Notes under the pieces: model-generated
Seen by the model: only the letters and a program-made list of their open reading frames with translations
Databases searched by the model: none
Told to the model about the DNA's origin: nothing
In this document: positions 61,295 to 64,000 of the stretch, in pieces
How positions within the stretch are numbered: the stretch's first letter is position 1
Layout: the number at the start of each line of letters is the position of its first letter
Program-made: the position numbers and the translations under genes
Assembly: GCF_901000735.1 (NCBI RefSeq)
Contig: NC_081550.1
Coordinates: forward strand, 9,380,716 to 9,444,715
Direction: 5' to 3'
From: Corylus avellana
Lineage: Eukaryota; Streptophyta; Magnoliopsida; Fagales; Betulaceae
DNA: 64,000 nucleotides

Positions 61295-61952
61295 GCTCGC
61301 TGGTGTGACTCTAGTGGTTCCAGTGATCAATTTTTGGTGGCCTTCTTTTCCTCCGAAACTGATGAATGGGGTCTACAAGAAACAACTAAACAGAGATCAA
61401 TGGAAACTCTGGATTGGGCACTATGCCGGCCCCTGGACTAGAGTACTGGTGGATGACACAGAAGTGGTTCCCTTATTGTTCTATTTTGCAAAGACATCCT
61501 ATTCTTTTTAACAAACGCGATGTAGAAACCATCCAGAAAATGTCACAAGTGTCAATGCCTGATGAGGTTCAGCTTCCCCTTTACTTGTTTAGTGATGGTT
61601 TATGGCCAGTTATGACAAAATCATGCGTTTTTGTGTATGCAGCATAAGGTAAGACAACAAGGGGTCTACGAATCCCTGCATAGAGACATAATAGTGCATT
61701 TTGGGAACTGGGAATTCGAGCCAATGGAGATTAAAAAATCCATACCCTAACAATGAGGCCTTTGTTCATCTCTGGCATGGACATGAAGATAAACTAGTGC
61801 CATTTGAAATGCAACAATATTTGGTGAAGAAGCTCCCCTGGATCAGGTACCATGAGGTTCCTGATGGAGGGCATCTAATGATTCATGAGAGTGGTTTGTG
61901 TGAGGCTATGTTCAGGGAACTCTTGCTTGGAGAAAAACCCTCTGTCTTATAG
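61295..61952 (+). pseudogene. 5'-truncated alpha/beta-hydrolase pseudogene
   Basis: Two exons, 61295-61566 and 61643-61952, with a 76-bp GT-AG intron and a TAG at 61950-61952. Landmarks of the plant alpha/beta-hydrolase family are LAGVTLVVPVINFWWPSFP, KWFPYCSILQRHPILF, then HLWHGHEDKLVPFEMQQYL (the late Asp) and VPDGGHLMIHE (the catalytic His). Frameshifts lie near 61430 (HYAGP) and 61731 (A-run). The N-terminal half, with the GFSMG-type nucleophile Ser, is missing upstream. It cannot be an active enzyme. Confidence 0.82.
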
Positions 61953-62579
61953 CCTGCTATTAAGAAATATGCTTGTATTGATATATATGTCATATGATAT
62001 GGCCAATAAAATTCAAGTATAATGATTTCTTTATTTATTTTAGCTTAATAATTTTATGTCGTATATTCAACCTTATTTAGCAAATCATTAGGAGACCTAT
62101 AACATGGGTTTGTTCTGTTAAAAAGAAAAAAAGAAAAAAGAAAAAAAGAGTGGGTAGTTCCTTTAATCCCAAGGCTATTTTTCAGTATTCATTGGATGCT
62201 CTCTTGAGAACTGGGTGGAACAACAAGCACAGTAACTCGACTCACCAAGATGTGGTTTGTGGAGAACTAGAGTGCTCTTATAAGTAAAGAGTTTTTCAAT
62301 ATCTCGGAAGAGAAAGAGCTTTTTGTAATAATTCTTTTCAACCTCCCCCCCACCCCAAAAAAATAAAAAAATAAACTATTTCTCAATAGGTAACAGTAAT
62401 GAAAACCTTTTGGTTTTTTAAATTCTTCAATCGTAATAATTTTATTTCTTCTTACATTAAAAATATATCCAAGTTGTCTTTTGCCTTTGGACATAAACTA
62501 TTATGAAACAACCATGGAAATAAACTATGTAATTAAAATTCAGGTCAACAAATTGTCATTTAATTGATCATCATTTTTT
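61953..62579. other. AT-rich spacer, nothing recognised
   Basis: Low-complexity purine run at 62123-62148. AATAAA at 62006-62011 could be a former polyadenylation signal of the hydrolase gene. No gene. Confidence 0.45.
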
Positions 62580-62679
62580 NNNNNNNNNNNNNNNNNNNNN
62601 NNNNNNNNNNNNNNNNNNNNNNNNNNNNNNNNNNNNNNNNNNNNNNNNNNNNNNNNNNNNNNNNNNNNNNNNNNNNNNN
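62580..62679. other. Assembly gap (100 N)
   Basis: Exactly 100 N. It is followed directly by the GC-rich repeat. Confidence 0.98.
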
Positions 62680-62800
62680 CCCCCATGGCCAAGGGGGTGG
62701 TCCGGCCACCCCCAGACCAGCCAGGGGTGGCTGAGCGACCCCCTTGGCCAAAAATGGGGTGGTCCGGCCACCCCATTTTGGCCAAGGGGGTGGCTTCCCG
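62680..62800. repeat. GC-rich inverted repeat (GGCCAAGGGGGTGG)
   Basis: GGCCAAGGGGGTGG, its complement and GGTCCGGCCACCCC recur in both orientations within 120 bp. This is the edge of a foldback element whose other part lies in the gap. The base composition is very unlike its surroundings. Confidence 0.7.
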
Positions 62801-62889
62801 ATTTCTTTTTCTTTTTCTTTTTTTTCTTTTTTTTTTTAAATTATTTTTTTTATTTTAATTTATTTTATTTATTATTATTATTTTAATAT

Positions 62890-63156
62890 TAATGACCAAA
62901 ACGACGTCGTTTTGGGTTGGGTGGTGATGTAGTTCTGAAGCTCAAAACGGTGTAGTTTTGGAGTAAAAACGACGTAGTTTTGTTTAAGTCCAAAACGGCG
63001 TAGTTTTAGTCGAGGGTAAAATGGGTATAAAAAGTTAAAAGGGTCCAAATTGATAGCAATTGAAAGTTCAGGGGACTAAATTGAGAGACTTTGAAGTTCA
63101 GGGGGGGTATTTCAAAACGGGTGGAAGTTTGGGGGTCCTAAGTGAAGTTTCCCCTA
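62890..63156. mobile_element. Right arm of a long-TIR element with AAACGACGT repeats
   Basis: Several copies of AAAACG[AG][CT]GTAGTTTTG-like motifs are followed by an arm ending GTCCTAAGTGAAGTTTCCCC, which matches the terminal type GGGGAAACTTCACTTAGGAC of the elements at 55874 and 6431. The left arm is not seen and is presumably in the gap. Confidence 0.55.
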
Positions 63157-63234
63157 ATTTTAATTTTTATTGCATAATGTACAACAACTTTGATAGTGAT
63201 ACAATGAAATGATAGGATCAAGTGACAATCAAAA

Positions 63235-64000
63235 TTGAAACAATTGAAATTAAAGATTCATTCAAACATCCGTTTGATCATAGTACATTTGTTCAATCGA
63301 TCATGATAGGATCAAATGATCGATGAAACTTGAAACAATTAAATTGAAGGCTTGATTGAATATCCGATCAATCATAATGAACTAGTTCGATTGATCGTGA
63401 TAAGATCAAATGATTGAAACAATTGAAATTGAAGGTTTGATCGAATATCCGATCAATCATAATGAATTAGTTCGATTGATCGTGATAAGATCAAATGATT
63501 GCAACAATTGAAATTGAAGGTTTGATCGAATATACAATCAATCATAATGAATTAGTTCGATTGATCGTGATAAGATCAAATGATTGAAACAATTGAAATT
63601 GAAGGTTTGATCAAATATCCGATTGGTCCTACCTAGTGCATTTGATCGATCGATCGTGATAAGATCAAATGATCGAACAAAATTCAAACAAATTACATGT
63701 TCGATCGAACATTGAATTGAAGTCTAAGCATTTTATATTATATTAGTGCATTACTTAAATTGATCGGGATACAATCAATACAACTTGACATGATTGAAGG
63801 TTCAATCAAACATTTGATAAAATCAATTCCGATCGATACTATTACATATTAGTCTGATCGATCGTAATGGGATCAAATGTTCGGTCAAACATCCGATCGA
63901 TCATAATGAATTAGTTCGATTGATCGTGATATGATTAAATGATCAATCAAACATCTGATCGATCCTAATAGATTAGTTTGATTGATCACGATAGGATCAA
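63235..64000. repeat. 85-bp tandem satellite, runs off the window
   Basis: TTCGATTGATCGTGATAAGA recurs at 63386, 63471 and 63556, exactly 85 bp apart. More diverged units extend to both sides. Each unit has several GATC sites and a GATCAATCATAATGA segment. Units become less regular after about 63610. Confidence 0.9.

Noticed and set aside
62890..63000. AAAACGACGTCGTTTTG palindromes as transcription factor sites
   Set aside because: The same phrase occurs in the Mutator-like element at 58867-59337, so it belongs to the transposon family rather than to a promoter.
63235..64000. GATC-rich array as a replication origin or methylation-controlled site
   Set aside because: That idea comes from bacteria. 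In this plant context a satellite is the plain explanation.
1..64000. tRNA, rRNA or CRISPR features, or a prokaryotic-type defence system
   Set aside because: No cloverleaf-type or rRNA sequence, no spacer-repeat array and no bacterial-style gene order is visible. The immune content here is plant TNL receptors.

Overview
This is nuclear DNA of a dicotyledonous plant. It is AT-rich, the genes have GT-AG introns, and the main protein family is TIR-NB-ARC-LRR (TNL) immune receptors with a C-terminal C-JID (post-LRR) domain, a class absent from grasses. LINEs with an RNase H domain, hAT, PIF/Harbinger and Mutator-like miniature elements and three gaps of exactly 100 N fit a draft assembly of a woody eudicot. 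I cannot name the species. | Left part (1-38 kb, minus strand). The 3' end of an unrecognised Ser-rich gene is followed by a TNL array. TNL1 (1021-7492) keeps its splice structure but carries three nonsense codons. TNL2 (13320-19044) is intact: five exons predict 1,034 residues. A block of about 16-17 kb (4708-20811) is repeated at 21336-38068. That second copy holds TNL3 (21336-24831, truncated, dead) and TNL4 (30686-36295, intact, also 1,034 residues). A third, partial copy of the spacer lies at 38.07-43.36 kb, broken up by a LINE and an hAT element. | Middle (38-54 kb). No intact gene. Contents are LINE 3' ends (38.5 kb minus, 47.7 kb plus), the 3' end of a Ty3/gypsy element with a probable LTR (43.6-44.6 kb), several MITEs, a 1,000-bp Pack-MULE carrying a piece that resembles chloroplast ribosome-binding factor A, paired palindromes, and remains of a plus-strand TNL (53.6 kb). 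| Right part (54-64 kb, plus strand). TNL5 (54848-60613) has clean splice junctions but several stops and frameshifts and a Mutator-like element inside an LRR exon. A 5'-truncated alpha/beta-hydrolase pseudogene follows, then a gap, a GC-rich repeat, the end of another long-terminal-repeat DNA element and an 85-bp tandem satellite that runs off the window. | Functional view. Only TNL2 and TNL4 look able to make complete receptors (TIR signalling domain, NB-ARC switch, LRR and C-JID sensing half). Paralogous empty sites inside the window show that several transposon insertions came after the duplications.
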